Source: DASVBE01 sp963770375 (GTDB lineage Bacteria > Actinomycetota > Actinomycetes > Streptosporangiales > Streptosporangiaceae). Taken from it: a stretch of DNA of 64,000 bases. The position numbers and the translations under genes are program-made. This document shows, one piece after another, positions 28,424-36,288 of this stretch; positions within the stretch are counted from its first letter, which is position 1, and each line of letters opens with the position of its first letter. The notes under the pieces were generated by a model. That model searched no databases. It was not told the DNA's origin and worked only from the letters and a program-made list of their open reading frames with translations. The DNA lies in assembly GCA_963770375.1 (NCBI GenBank), contig CAVYPM010000007.1:269971-333970 (forward strand), read 5' to 3'.

Positions 28424-29893
28424 TTAACCGCCAAGGAACTGGCCCACCGCCTGGCGGCCCGCGTCGCTGACCGCCCGGCTCTGCACCCCGTGGCCGGAGT
28501 CCGGCACCACGACCAGATGGCCGTCCGGGGCCAGCGCGGCCTGGGCGCGGGCCCCGGCCAGCGGGGTGGACAGGTCCCGCCCGCCGGCCAGCAGCAGCAC
28601 CGGCACCCGCGGCAGCGGGGTCCGCGGCGCGGCCAGCACCGGCGGCGCCGGGGTGGGCGGCCAGTACAGGCAGGTCCGGATGAAGCCGTTGCCCGCGGCG
28701 GTGGCCCGGTCGAACGGCCAGGTCTGCGCCGGGGTCAGCCGGGCGGTCGCCCGGGCCAGCGCCGCGGGCCTGGCGGCCAGCGGGGTCTCCGGTCCGCCCC
28801 ACGGCATCCGCAGGTCCGCGCACAGCGTGCTGGCGTGCAGGCCCTGGCTGAGCAGCCGGGCCGGCCAGGCGTCGGCCTGGTGCACCTGGGCCATCAGTGC
28901 GGTCAGCGCGGCCGTGTGCCCGGCCGCGGCCTGGTGCAGCGCGTCCGGCACGCCGGGGAAGCCGGGCGCGCCGACGCTCATCGACACCAGCATGTCCAGC
29001 AGCGCGGGCCCGTCGTGGTCGCGGCGGACCACCGTGGCCAGGTCGGCGGCCGGGTCGAACCCGCAGTGCCGGGCCGCGCAGACCGCGCGCAGCACCTCCG
29101 CGGAGTGCCGCATGTTCTCCAGCTGCAGCGGGTCCACGTTCCAGGCCGGCACCACCGAGTCCAGCACCAGGCGGCTGACCTCACCGGGGTGGGCCAGCGC
29201 GAACTGCTCGGCCACGTACGTGCCGTACGACACCCCGTCCAGGGCGATCTTCGGCACGCCCAGCGCGCGGCGCAGCGCCTCCAGGTCGGCGACCGTGTCC
29301 GCGGTGCCGTAGTACTGGCGGCGCGGCCCCAGTGCCGCGGCGCACGCCTGCACCGCGGCCCGGGTCGGCACGGTCAGGTCGGAGGCGCCCATCTCCTGCT
29401 GCAGCGCCGGGCAGTCGAGCGCCCCGGCCCCGGTTCCCCGCTGGTCCAGCAGGACCAGCCGGTAGCCGGGCGGCCCCAGCCGGCCCGCCACCCGGGGCAG
29501 GAACGGCATGCTCGCCTCCCCAGGCCCGCCGGTCAGGAAGACCAGAACGCCGCGCGGCGCGGGCGCGTCGGCCACCGCCACCGGCAGCGACAGCCGCCCC
29601 GGCGCGGAGCCGAACGGGTCGAGCCGGACGCTCAGCGTGCCGCAGCTGAACCCGGTGACCCCGGGACAGGGCCGGACCGCGGTCAGCCCGCGCACCGTGC
29701 CGCCCCCGGACGGCCCGCCGCTGCCCCCGCCTGCCGATCCGCTGCTGCACCCGGCCAGGGCGGCCAGCAGTACCGCCGCCGCGGCGCTGACCAGCGCCGC
29801 GCCCCGCCCGGGGCCCTGCCCCGCGCTCGCCCGTGCGCCCATATTTCCAGCATCCGCCCTGGTCATCTCGGCCGGATCACGGGCAGGGCCCAT
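28424..29893 (-). CDS. secreted alpha/beta hydrolase lipoprotein (tripeptidyl-aminopeptidase-like)
   Basis: 489 residues. An N-terminal lipoprotein signal (AALVSAAAAVLLAALAGC, then a Ser/Gly linker) places it on the outer face of the membrane. The hydrolase domain shows the proline-iminopeptidase pattern: FLTGGPGEAS (oxyanion), LVLLDQRGTGAG, nucleophile elbow DGVSYGTYVAEQ, GGRDLSTPL (catalytic Asp) and VVVPDSGHGVQSR (catalytic His). The family includes Streptomyces SlpD/SlpE and Tap peptidases removing tripeptides from exported proteins. The first Met is uncertain: 29842 (MGARASAGQG) with GGA upstream would give a more ordinary signal peptide. Confidence 0.85.
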   Translation of the reverse strand: MGPARDPAEMTRADAGNMGARASAGQGPGRGAALVSAAAAVLLAALAGCSSGSAGGGSGGPSGGGTVRGLTAVRPCPGVTGFSCGTLSVRLDPFGSAPGRLSLPVAVADAPAPRGVLVFLTGGPGEASMPFLPRVAGRLGPPGYRLVLLDQRGTGAGALDCPALQQEMGASDLTVPTRAAVQACAAALGPRRQYYGTADTVADLEALRRALGVPKIALDGVSYGTYVAEQFALAHPGEVSRLVLDSVVPAWNVDPLQLENMRHSAEVLRAVCAARHCGFDPAADLATVVRRDHDGPALLDMLVSMSVGAPGFPGVPDALHQAAAGHTAALTALMAQVHQADAWPARLLSQGLHASTLCADLRMPWGGPETPLAARPAALARATARLTPAQTWPFDRATAAGNGFIRTCLYWPPTPAPPVLAAPRTPLPRVPVLLLAGGRDLSTPLAGARAQAALAPDGHLVVVPDSGHGVQSRAVSDAGRQAVGQFLGG

Positions 29894-29983
29894 TAGCCCG
29901 TCAGCAGATTTTGCCCGCCCCTACCCGGCGTAGCCATACTGGGCGCGGGGCCGCCCAGCTGAGTGGACATCACGGAGCCCTCC

Positions 29984-31039
29984 ATGCGAATAACCCCCAG
30001 GTCATCGGTCTACGCCGGGGCCCTGCTGCTGGCCGGGACGGCCGCCCTCGCGGCGCCGGCCGCGCTGGCCTCGGCCGCGGTCCAGCCACCGCCCAACGTG
30101 CCGTGCAGCAGCAGCGCGCTGGTCGCGGCGATCCAGCACGCCAACACCGTCGGCTCGGCAACCCTCCTGCTCGCCCCGGGCTGCAACTACGTCCTGACCA
30201 CCGCGGCGTCGGACGGCGACGGCCTGCCCCCGGTCACCGGCAACCTCACCATCACCGGCGCCCAGGGCACCACCATCAGCCGCTCCTCATCCGCCCCGGC
30301 CTTCCGCATCCTCCACGTGGCCGCCGGCGGCAGCCTCACGCTGACGGGCGTCACCCTGACCAACGGGAATACGAACAACTTTGGTGGCGGCGTCCTCGAC
30401 CTGGGCACCCTCGCGCTGCAGAACGTCAAGGTGACCGGCAGCACGGCCGCTTTCGGCGGGGGGCTGTTCATCGGGACCAACGCGCGCGCTGCGGCCAGTT
30501 TCTCCGAGTTCACCGGCAACACCGCCATTGACACGGGCGGGGCTATTAGCGCCGAGGGCGCCGCCCTCGCGCTGCGGAACGTCAAGCTGGCCGGCAACAC
30601 GGCTGACTCGGCCGGCGGTGCGCTGTTCACCGGGGCCGGGCAGACCACGATCAGCTTCTCCAGCCTGACCGGCAACACCAGCCAGGGCTTTGGCGGCGGC
30701 GCCATCAACAACGCGTCGCAGCTTGCCATTGACCATTCCACGCTGTCCGGAAACACCGCGAGGGGGACCGAAGGCGGCGGGCTGAGGACGGCGGTGGGGG
30801 GGACCTCCCAAGTCAGCCGTACCGTCGTGACCCGCAACAGCGCAGGAACCGCGGGCGGCGGGATTGCCAATCACGGCACTACGGTGCTCACCCTCGACCG
30901 GGTAATGCTCAACCACGCCACCGACGGAGGCGGCATCGCCAACCTCACCGGCACCGTGTCGCTACGGTTCACGCTGGTCGTCTTCAACTCGCCGGACAAC
31001 TGCACCCCGCGGGGCACCATCCGCGGCTGCCGGCACTAG
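29984..31039 (+). CDS. secreted beta-helix repeat protein 1
   Basis: 351 residues with a Sec signal peptide (SSVYAGALLLAGTAALAAPAALASA). The rest is a right-handed beta-helix: repeated GGG(I/L/V)-xN/G-x(3)-L-x(2)-V/S-x-(L/V)-x-GN turns such as LAGNTADSAGGALFT, LTGNTSQGFGGGAIN and LSGNTARGTEGGGL. This resembles polymorphic-outer-membrane-protein and pectate-lyase-like solenoids; no catalytic site is recognisable. Two cysteines close the repeat array (NVPCSS near the start, PDNC/RGCRH at the end) and may form disulfides. The ATG at 29984 follows GGAG. A paralog lies immediately downstream. A surface-binding or structural role is inferred. Confidence 0.8.
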   Translation: MRITPRSSVYAGALLLAGTAALAAPAALASAAVQPPPNVPCSSSALVAAIQHANTVGSATLLLAPGCNYVLTTAASDGDGLPPVTGNLTITGAQGTTISRSSSAPAFRILHVAAGGSLTLTGVTLTNGNTNNFGGGVLDLGTLALQNVKVTGSTAAFGGGLFIGTNARAAASFSEFTGNTAIDTGGAISAEGAALALRNVKLAGNTADSAGGALFTGAGQTTISFSSLTGNTSQGFGGGAINNASQLAIDHSTLSGNTARGTEGGGLRTAVGGTSQVSRTVVTRNSAGTAGGGIANHGTTVLTLDRVMLNHATDGGGIANLTGTVSLRFTLVVFNSPDNCTPRGTIRGCRH

Positions 31040-31054
31040 CCCGCGCGGGCACGG

Positions 31055-31088
31055 ACGCCCGGGCACGGCACCTGCCGGGCCCGGGCGT
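31055..31088. terminator. hairpin terminator after beta-helix gene 1
   Basis: ACGCCCGGGC and GCCCGGGCGT pair perfectly (10 bp) around a 14-nt loop, 16 bp after the stop. There is no U tract, as usual for GC-rich actinomycetes. Confidence 0.5.
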
Positions 31089-31238
31089 TCTGCCGTCCCA
31101 GGCCGGGCTTCAGACCCGGTGACCTGCGCAAATAACGGGCAAGGGCCTTCAGGCCCGTTGACCGGATGCGTTCTGCTACGCACGCTCTGGCCATACTGAG
31201 CGCGGGGCCGCCCAACTGTGAACCACAGGAGCCTCTCC

Positions 31239-32141
31239 ATGCGAATACTTTCCAGGTCATCGGGCTACGCCTGCGCGCTGCTGCTGGCCGGGACGGCCGC
31301 CCTCGCGATGCCGGCCACCGCCCAGGCGTCGGCCGCGCTGCCGGCGCCGCCCGTCGTGCCGTGCAGCAGCAGCGCGCTGGTCGCAGCGATCCAGCAGGCC
31401 AACAGCGCCCGTTTCGCAACCCTCGTGCTGTCCAGAGGCTGCGACTACGTGCTGACCAAAGCCTTGTCCGGCAAAGACGGCCTGCCCCCGATCACCGGCA
31501 ACCTCGTCGTTCTCGGCAGCGGGGGAACCACGATCAGCCGTTCCTCGTCCGCGGCCTTCCGCATCTTTGACGTGGCCGCCCACGCCAGGCTCGCCCTGGC
31601 GAACCTCACCGTGGCCAACGGGAACTCCGGCAACGAGGTGGGCGGCGGCATCATTGACGAGGGCACCCTCGTGCTGCGGAACGTCAGGCTGACCGGGAAC
31701 ACTGCCCCCAGCGGCGGCGGGCTGGAAGTCCAGAACGGTGCGCACGCCACGATCAGTTTCTCTGAGCTGGACGGCAACAATGCGACGGGCGCAGTTGGCG
31801 GCGCCATTGACAGCTCGGCTGATCTCGTCGTTGACCATTCCCGGGTGACCGGGAACACCGCGCACTCCTTCGGTGGCGGCGTGTTCACGAGTGATCCGGG
31901 CACGTCCCGGATCACTGGCACGGTGGTGGCCCGCAACGCCGCGGGAAGCACAGGTGGCGGGATCGTCAACACGACGGGAGCTACCACGGTGCTGATTGGT
32001 GACCAGGTGGTGTTCAACCGCGCAGTCTCCGGCGGCGGCATCTTCAACGGAGGCACCATCCAGCTGCGGTTCACGCTGGTCGCCTTCAACTCCCCAGACA
32101 ACTGCAGCCCGCAGGGCACCATCCGGGGCTGCCGGCACTAG
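31239..32141 (+). CDS. secreted beta-helix repeat protein 2 (paralog)
   Basis: 300 residues, a close paralog of the preceding gene. It shares the signal-peptide design (SSGYACALLLAGTAALAMP), PVVPCSSSALVAAIQQAN near the mature N-terminus, the beta-helix turns (LTGNTAPSGGGLEV, VTGNTAHSFGGGVF) and an almost identical C-terminus (LRFTLVAFNSPDNC...TIRGCRH). It is about 50 residues shorter, equal to roughly two solenoid turns, so turn number differs between copies. AGGAG lies 7 nt upstream of the ATG at 31239. The pair arose by tandem duplication; a 3' fragment of a third copy lies at about 33232. Confidence 0.8.
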   Translation: MRILSRSSGYACALLLAGTAALAMPATAQASAALPAPPVVPCSSSALVAAIQQANSARFATLVLSRGCDYVLTKALSGKDGLPPITGNLVVLGSGGTTISRSSSAAFRIFDVAAHARLALANLTVANGNSGNEVGGGIIDEGTLVLRNVRLTGNTAPSGGGLEVQNGAHATISFSELDGNNATGAVGGAIDSSADLVVDHSRVTGNTAHSFGGGVFTSDPGTSRITGTVVARNAAGSTGGGIVNTTGATTVLIGDQVVFNRAVSGGGIFNGGTIQLRFTLVAFNSPDNCSPQGTIRGCRH

Positions 32142-32154
32142 ACGACCGCCACCA

Positions 32155-32196
32155 CCGCCCGCCCGGTCCCGGCACCCGCAGGGACCGGGCGGGCGG
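32155..32196. terminator. hairpin terminator after beta-helix gene 2
   Basis: A 16-bp perfect stem (CCGCCCGCCCGGTCCC and its complement) closes a 10-nt loop, 14 bp after the stop codon. Confidence 0.7.
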
Positions 32197-32244
32197 CTGG
32201 CATGATGTCGGTGCGCCGTAGTGGCCAGCCAGGGAGGTGCGCAG

Positions 32245-32634
32245 GTGGGCACGGTGTTCGAGCACCCGGTCAGCATCCGGTGGCGGGATATGGACGCCCT
32301 GGGCCACGTCAACCACGCGGTGTTCCTGACCTACCTGGAAGAGGGCCGCGACGCCTGCTTCGAGCAGCTCTTCGGTGACCTGGACTACGTGATGGTCCGG
32401 CTGGAGATCGATATGCGCGCGGAGATCCGGCTGGCCGACGAGCAGGTCACCGTGCAGATCGCGGTCGAGCGGATGGGCAACAGCAGCCTGACCACCCGGG
32501 AGACGATCCGCACCCGGGACGGCCAGATAGCGGCCGAGGCGAGCGTGGTGACCGTCCGCTGGGACCCGAAGGCGCGCAAGTCACTCCCGTTCACCGAGCC
32601 GGAGCGCGCGAAGCTGGCCGCCGCCATCGGCTAG
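32245..32634 (+). CDS. acyl-CoA thioesterase (4HBT hotdog fold)
   Basis: About 129 residues. The start of the hotdog domain, VSIRWRDMDALGHVNHAVFLTYLEEGR, has the catalytic Asp of 4-hydroxybenzoyl-CoA thioesterases (DMDALGHVNH); the MGNSSLTTRETIRTRDGQIAAEASVVTVRWD strands complete the sheet. It hydrolyses acyl- or aroyl-CoA thioesters. The GTG at 32245 is preferred over 32221 because GGGAGG precedes it at the right spacing. Single gene between secreted-protein genes and a pseudogene; substrate unknown. Confidence 0.85.
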   Translation: MGTVFEHPVSIRWRDMDALGHVNHAVFLTYLEEGRDACFEQLFGDLDYVMVRLEIDMRAEIRLADEQVTVQIAVERMGNSSLTTRETIRTRDGQIAAEASVVTVRWDPKARKSLPFTEPERAKLAAAIG

Positions 32635-32661
32635 GCGGCCTCGGCGGGCCCTGGCCGGCAC

Positions 32662-33231
32662 ATGCTGACCAGGGAAGCTGTCGCCGCCGCGCTGCTGCCG
32701 CCGCAGCGGGCAGCCCTGGCGGGCCAGGCTCTCAGCGCGGTGCAGGCCGCCCACCCCGGGCTGCTCGGCGGATACGGCGACCTCGCCGCGGACCTGGCCT
32801 TGCAGGCCGGGCAGCGGGCCGAGGCCGGCGGACTGCTGGCGACCTCGGGCCAGGCAGCGCTGCGGCGCGGCGCGCTCGCCACCGCGGCGTGGACGCTGGC
32901 CCGGGCCGTTGACCTGCTCGACGACCAAGATCAGCGGGCCAGCGCCGAGATGCTGCTGATCGAGAGCCTGACGCTGGCCGGCCAGGTCGACGAGGCGATG
33001 CAGGCCGCGCAGCGGCTCACCGGCAGCCTGCCGGCCGGGCCCGGCTCGGCCGCCACCCGGCTGGCGGTGCACCTGAAGCTGGCTCACGCGGCCGTTGGCG
33101 CCACCCGGTGGGCGGACGCCAGGCGGCAGCTTGGCCTCGCCGCCGACCTGCTCGCGGCCCGCCCGGATCCTGCGCTCAGCGCGGAAGCCGGGGTGCTCGG
33201 CGCGGAGCTTCAACGGCGGCGGCCTCGCTCA
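32662..33231 (+). pseudogene. internal fragment of a LuxR/AAA-type TPR regulator
   Basis: The translation LTREAVAAALLPPQRAALAG through ATAAWTLARAVDLLDD matches the middle of STAND/LuxR regulators: the helix after the ATPase (usually R-H-x-L-x-R-E-A-V) and the first TPR units. There is no upstream ATPase and no downstream LuxR domain, so both ends are missing. The recognisable sequence ends near AGVLGAELQ, where beta-helix-like sequence begins. No ribosome site fits the ATG at 32662. It is a decayed, truncated gene rather than a functional one. Confidence 0.65.
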
Positions 33232-33442
33232 CCGCGAGGGCCAGGCACGTCCGCGGATCAGCAGTACGGTCGTCGATCCGCAACCACGCCGGTGGCCTGG
33301 GCGGCGGGATCTCCAGCATAGGCACCACCCTGCTCACGGGCGACCGGGTGGTGTTCAACCGCGGCTTCGCCGGGGGCGGCATTTCCAGCAACCTCAACGG
33401 CACCGTCTCGCTGCGGTTCACGCTGGTCGCCTTCAACTCCCG
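33232..33442 (+). pseudogene. 3' fragment of a third beta-helix paralog
   Basis: The segment encodes RISSTVV, then GGLGGGISSIGTTLLTG, DRVVFNRGFAGGGIS and LRFTLVAFNS, matching the last two turns of the two intact beta-helix genes; about 30 bp around LRFTLVAFNS are identical to copy 2. Two single-base shifts are needed to keep one frame. The PDNC...GCRH tail is replaced by unrelated sequence after FNS. The fragment is joined directly to the truncated LuxR-type piece, so a recombination junction lies at about 33220-33240. The 245 bp that follow, up to 33687, contain no recognisable gene. Confidence 0.65.
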
Positions 33443-33687
33443 CCCCCCCGGTGTGGCCCTGGCCCGGCTGCTCGCGCAGGCTCCCGGACCGGGCTGGCGG
33501 CCCGCCGGCGCTGGTCAACCGCCACTCGGCTAGGCCCCACCCGGCCCTGGCCCCGGAACGGGACGCCCGCCAGGTAATGACCTGGCAAACGCTGAACCTC
33601 CCGCTCGCCAGGTACGTACCCCATCGGGGCCATCCGGACGAGTACCCCGGCCTCCTCTGGGGCCGGGACGCGAGCGGGAGGATGCAC

Positions 33688-34839
33688 ATGACACGATCTA
33701 CCACCCTGCGTGCGCGCGGTCTGTGGCCGGTGGCCCTGATCGTCGACCGCCGGATCACTCGTCACCGCGGCGCTGGGCGCCACACCCGCACTGCCGCCCG
33801 GGCGGGAGGTGGCTACCGGCAGGTCAACCTGGTCTCCGACCAGCACATGCGGGCTCCGCTGCGGGACACCGACCTGGTCAACGCCTGGGGCCTGGCCGCC
33901 TCGCCCGGCACCGACGCCAAGCCGGGCTCCCCGCTGTGGGTGGCCGACAACGGCACCGACAAGGCCACGCTGTACGCCGGCACCGGGCCCGCCTCGGTCG
34001 CCAAGGTGGGCCTCGTCGTCAACGTCCGCGGCATGGCCCCGACCGGGCAGGTGTTCAACCCGTTCCCGCACGCCTTCATGGTCAGGGACAAGCGCGGCCA
34101 CACCGGGGCGTCGCTGTTCATCTTCGACACCGAGAACGGCACCATCGACGGCTGGAGCCCGGGCGTCGGCGCGGTCGGCAAGAACCCGTCGACCACCACG
34201 TTCGTCGCGCACCGCAACGCGCACGCCATCTACAAGGGCCTGGCCATCGGGACGGTCGCGGGCGGCCGGCCGGTGCTGTACGCCACGAACTTCCACTCCG
34301 GCAAGGTCGAGGCGTTCAACGGCCGGTTCCACCGGATCACGCTGCCCGGCGGCCGCTTCGTCGACCCGCATATGCCCGCGGGCTACGCGCCGTTCGGCAT
34401 CGCCGAGATCAGCGCTGGCCACAGTCTGGTCGTGACCTACGCCAAGCAGGAAGGGCCGCACAGCCCCGACGAAATGGACGGCCCTGGCCTCGGTTTCGTG
34501 GATGTGTTCTCCAACGACGGCCGGTTCCTGCACCGGCTGGCCAGCCACGGCGCGCTCAACGCGCCGTGGGGCGTGGCCCTGGCGCCGGCCGGCTTCGGCC
34601 CGTTCAGCGGCGACCTGCTGGTGGGCAACTTCGGCGACGGGCGCATCAACGCGTACAACACGTCCACCGGAGCCCGCGTCGGCCAGCTGCGGCGGCTCAG
34701 CGGCGGCCCGGTCGTCATCCCCGGACTGTGGGCCCTGATGTTCGGCAACGGGAACGCGGCGAAGACCAACGAGCTGATCTTCTCCGCCGGCCCTGGCGGC
34801 GAGGACCACGGCCTTCTGGGGAAGCTAGTGGCTCCGTAG
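33688..34839 (+). CDS. TIGR03118-family secreted protein 1 (signal region frame-disturbed)
   Basis: About 383 residues. The body is a six-bladed-propeller-like TIGR03118 domain: YRQVNLVSDQHMRAPLRDTD, LVNAWGLAASPG, SPLWVADNGTDKATLY, FNPFPHAF, SLFIFDTENGTIDGWSP, KGLAIG, LYATNFHSGKVEAFNG and GYAPFGIAEI. Function unknown; most members are exported. In the given frame the N-terminus (LWPVALIVDRRITRHRGAGRHT) is not a signal peptide, but a neighbouring frame reads AGSLVTAALGATPALP. Single-base changes near 33742 and 33800 would restore a normal one. ATG at 33688 follows GGGAGG. Tandem paralog of the next gene. Confidence 0.82.
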   Translation: MTRSTTLRARGLWPVALIVDRRITRHRGAGRHTRTAARAGGGYRQVNLVSDQHMRAPLRDTDLVNAWGLAASPGTDAKPGSPLWVADNGTDKATLYAGTGPASVAKVGLVVNVRGMAPTGQVFNPFPHAFMVRDKRGHTGASLFIFDTENGTIDGWSPGVGAVGKNPSTTTFVAHRNAHAIYKGLAIGTVAGGRPVLYATNFHSGKVEAFNGRFHRITLPGGRFVDPHMPAGYAPFGIAEISAGHSLVVTYAKQEGPHSPDEMDGPGLGFVDVFSNDGRFLHRLASHGALNAPWGVALAPAGFGPFSGDLLVGNFGDGRINAYNTSTGARVGQLRRLSGGPVVIPGLWALMFGNGNAAKTNELIFSAGPGGEDHGLLGKLVAP

Positions 34840-34865
34840 TTTAGAACTGATCAGCAGTGATATAA

Positions 34866-34897
34866 CCGGGGCCGGGCGACTAATCGCCCGGCCCCGG
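34866..34897. terminator. strong hairpin terminator between TIGR03118 paralogs
   Basis: CCGGGGCCGGGCGA and its perfect complement (14 bp) enclose the 4-nt loop CTAA, 27 bp after the stop. It separates the two paralogs into independent transcription units. Confidence 0.8.
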
Positions 34898-34982
34898 CAC
34901 CCGTCACTCACCCGTTGAACCCGCCATCGGGTGGAGTGGCCCCGGTTCCTCGGGAGCCGGGACCGAGAGCGGGAGGTACAGC

Positions 34983-36140
34983 ATGACCCGAGTGACGGCA
35001 CTACCAGCCGGGATCCGGCGCGGGCTGATACCCGCGGCCGCGATCGTGACATCAGCGACCCTGGCCGTGGCAGCGTTCGGCAGCGTCCCGGGCAGCGCCA
35101 CGACGGCGCGGGGCGGCTACCGCCAGATCAACCTCGTATCCGACCTGGCCATGAAGGGCGTCCTGAAGGACCCGGACCTGGTCAACGCCTGGGGGCTGGC
35201 CGCCTCGCCGGGCACCAACGCCAAGCCGGGCTCCCCGCTGTGGGTGGCCGACAACGGCACCGACAAGGCGACGCTGTACGCCGGCACCGGGCCGGCCTCG
35301 GTCGCCAAGGTGGGCCTCGTCGTCAACGTCCGCGGCGCCGCCCCGACCGGGCAGGTGTTCAACCCGTTCCCGCACGCGTTCGGGGTCAGCGACGGGCAGG
35401 GCCACCACGCGCCCGCGCTGTTCGTCTTCGACACCGAGAACGGCACGATCGACGGCTGGAGCCCGACCATCGGCGCGGTCGGCAAGAACCCGTCGACCAC
35501 CACGTTCGTCCTGCACCGCAAGGCCGGCGCGGTCTACAAGGGCCTGGCCACCGCCCGGTTCAACGGCGAGCCGGTGCTGTACGCCACCAACTTCCACTCC
35601 GGCAAGGTGGAGGCGTACGACCGCAGCCTGCACCCGATGAGCCTGCCGGGCCGGTTCGTGGACCCGAACCTGCCCGCGGGCTACGCGCCGTTCGGCATCG
35701 CCGAGATCAACGGCAACCTGATCGTGACCTACGCCAAGCAGGACGCGGACCGGCATGACGACGTGAAGGGTCCCGGCCACGGGTTCATCGACATGTTCGG
35801 CAACGGCGGCCACTTCCTCGGCCGGCTGGGCACCCGCGGCCCGCTCGACTCGCCGTGGGGCATCGCGCTGGCCCCGCAGGGCTTCGGCCGGTGGGCCGGC
35901 GCCCTGCTGATCGGCAACTTCGGCAACGGGCACATCAACGTCTACAACCCCACGGTCCTCCGGCACGGGCACCTGGGCCAGATGCTGCGCCCCAGCGGCC
36001 GGCCGATGGTCATCCCCGGCCTGTGGGCGCTGATGGCCGGCAACGGCAACGCGGCCAAGACCAGCGAAGTGCTCTTCTCCGCGGGCCCGTCCGACGAGTC
36101 GCACGGCCTGCTCGGCAAGTTCGTCCCGCAGATCCCGTGA
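34983..36140 (+). CDS. TIGR03118-family secreted protein 2
   Basis: 385 residues with an intact Sec signal peptide (RRGLIPAAAIVTSATLAVAAFGSVPGSA). It has the same propeller-like repeats as its upstream neighbour: GGYRQINLVSDLAM, NAWGLAASPG, LWVADNGTDKATLY, VFDTENGTIDGWSP, YATNFHSGKVEAY, GYAPFGIAEINGNLIVTYA and SPWGIALAPQGFG. Family function is unknown; an extracellular binding or lyase-like propeller role is conjecture. GGGAGG lies 6 nt before the ATG. Followed by a very stable hairpin. Confidence 0.87.
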   Translation: MTRVTALPAGIRRGLIPAAAIVTSATLAVAAFGSVPGSATTARGGYRQINLVSDLAMKGVLKDPDLVNAWGLAASPGTNAKPGSPLWVADNGTDKATLYAGTGPASVAKVGLVVNVRGAAPTGQVFNPFPHAFGVSDGQGHHAPALFVFDTENGTIDGWSPTIGAVGKNPSTTTFVLHRKAGAVYKGLATARFNGEPVLYATNFHSGKVEAYDRSLHPMSLPGRFVDPNLPAGYAPFGIAEINGNLIVTYAKQDADRHDDVKGPGHGFIDMFGNGGHFLGRLGTRGPLDSPWGIALAPQGFGRWAGALLIGNFGNGHINVYNPTVLRHGHLGQMLRPSGRPMVIPGLWALMAGNGNAAKTSEVLFSAGPSDESHGLLGKFVPQIP

Positions 36141-36146
36141 TCTAGA

Positions 36147-36187
36147 CGACGGCCCGGCCGGTGCGCACCGCACCGGCCGGGCCGTCG
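36147..36187. terminator. 19-bp-stem hairpin terminator
   Basis: CGACGGCCCGGCCGGTGCG pairs perfectly with the sequence after a 3-nt CAC loop, directly behind the TIGR03118-2 stop. It is the strongest hairpin in the window. Confidence 0.85.
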
Positions 36188-36193
36188 GCATGT

Positions 36194-36230
36194 TCCGGGA
36201 GGTACTGCTCCGGGAGGAACTGCTCCGGGA
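36194..36230. repeat. 15-bp tandem repeat (2.5 units) in ABC-operon leader
   Basis: TCCGGGAGGTACTGC and TCCGGGAGGAACTGC follow each other and a third partial unit begins TCCGGGA. If translated in one frame they give LLREE/LLREN pentapeptides. It sits between the terminator and the promoter of the ABC operon, so it is non-coding here. It belongs to a set of period-15 arrays in this window. Confidence 0.75.
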
Positions 36231-36250
36231 AAATCCGGCCCGGCCTGGGC

Positions 36251-36280
36251 TTGACCTTGACCCAGGGGCAGGGCCAGAGC
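36251..36280 (+). promoter_or_regulatory. MerR-type promoter/operator before the ABC operon
   Basis: TTGACC (-35, 36251) is followed by an imperfect dyad, GACCTTGACCC-A-GGGGCAGGGCC (36253-36275), and CAGAGC as a weak -10 after an unusually long spacer of about 18-19 bp. This geometry, with the operator between -35 and -10, is typical of MerR-activated promoters. The MerR gene is in the same operon. The -10 match is poor. Confidence 0.5.
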
Positions 36281-36288
36281 ATGGGCGC

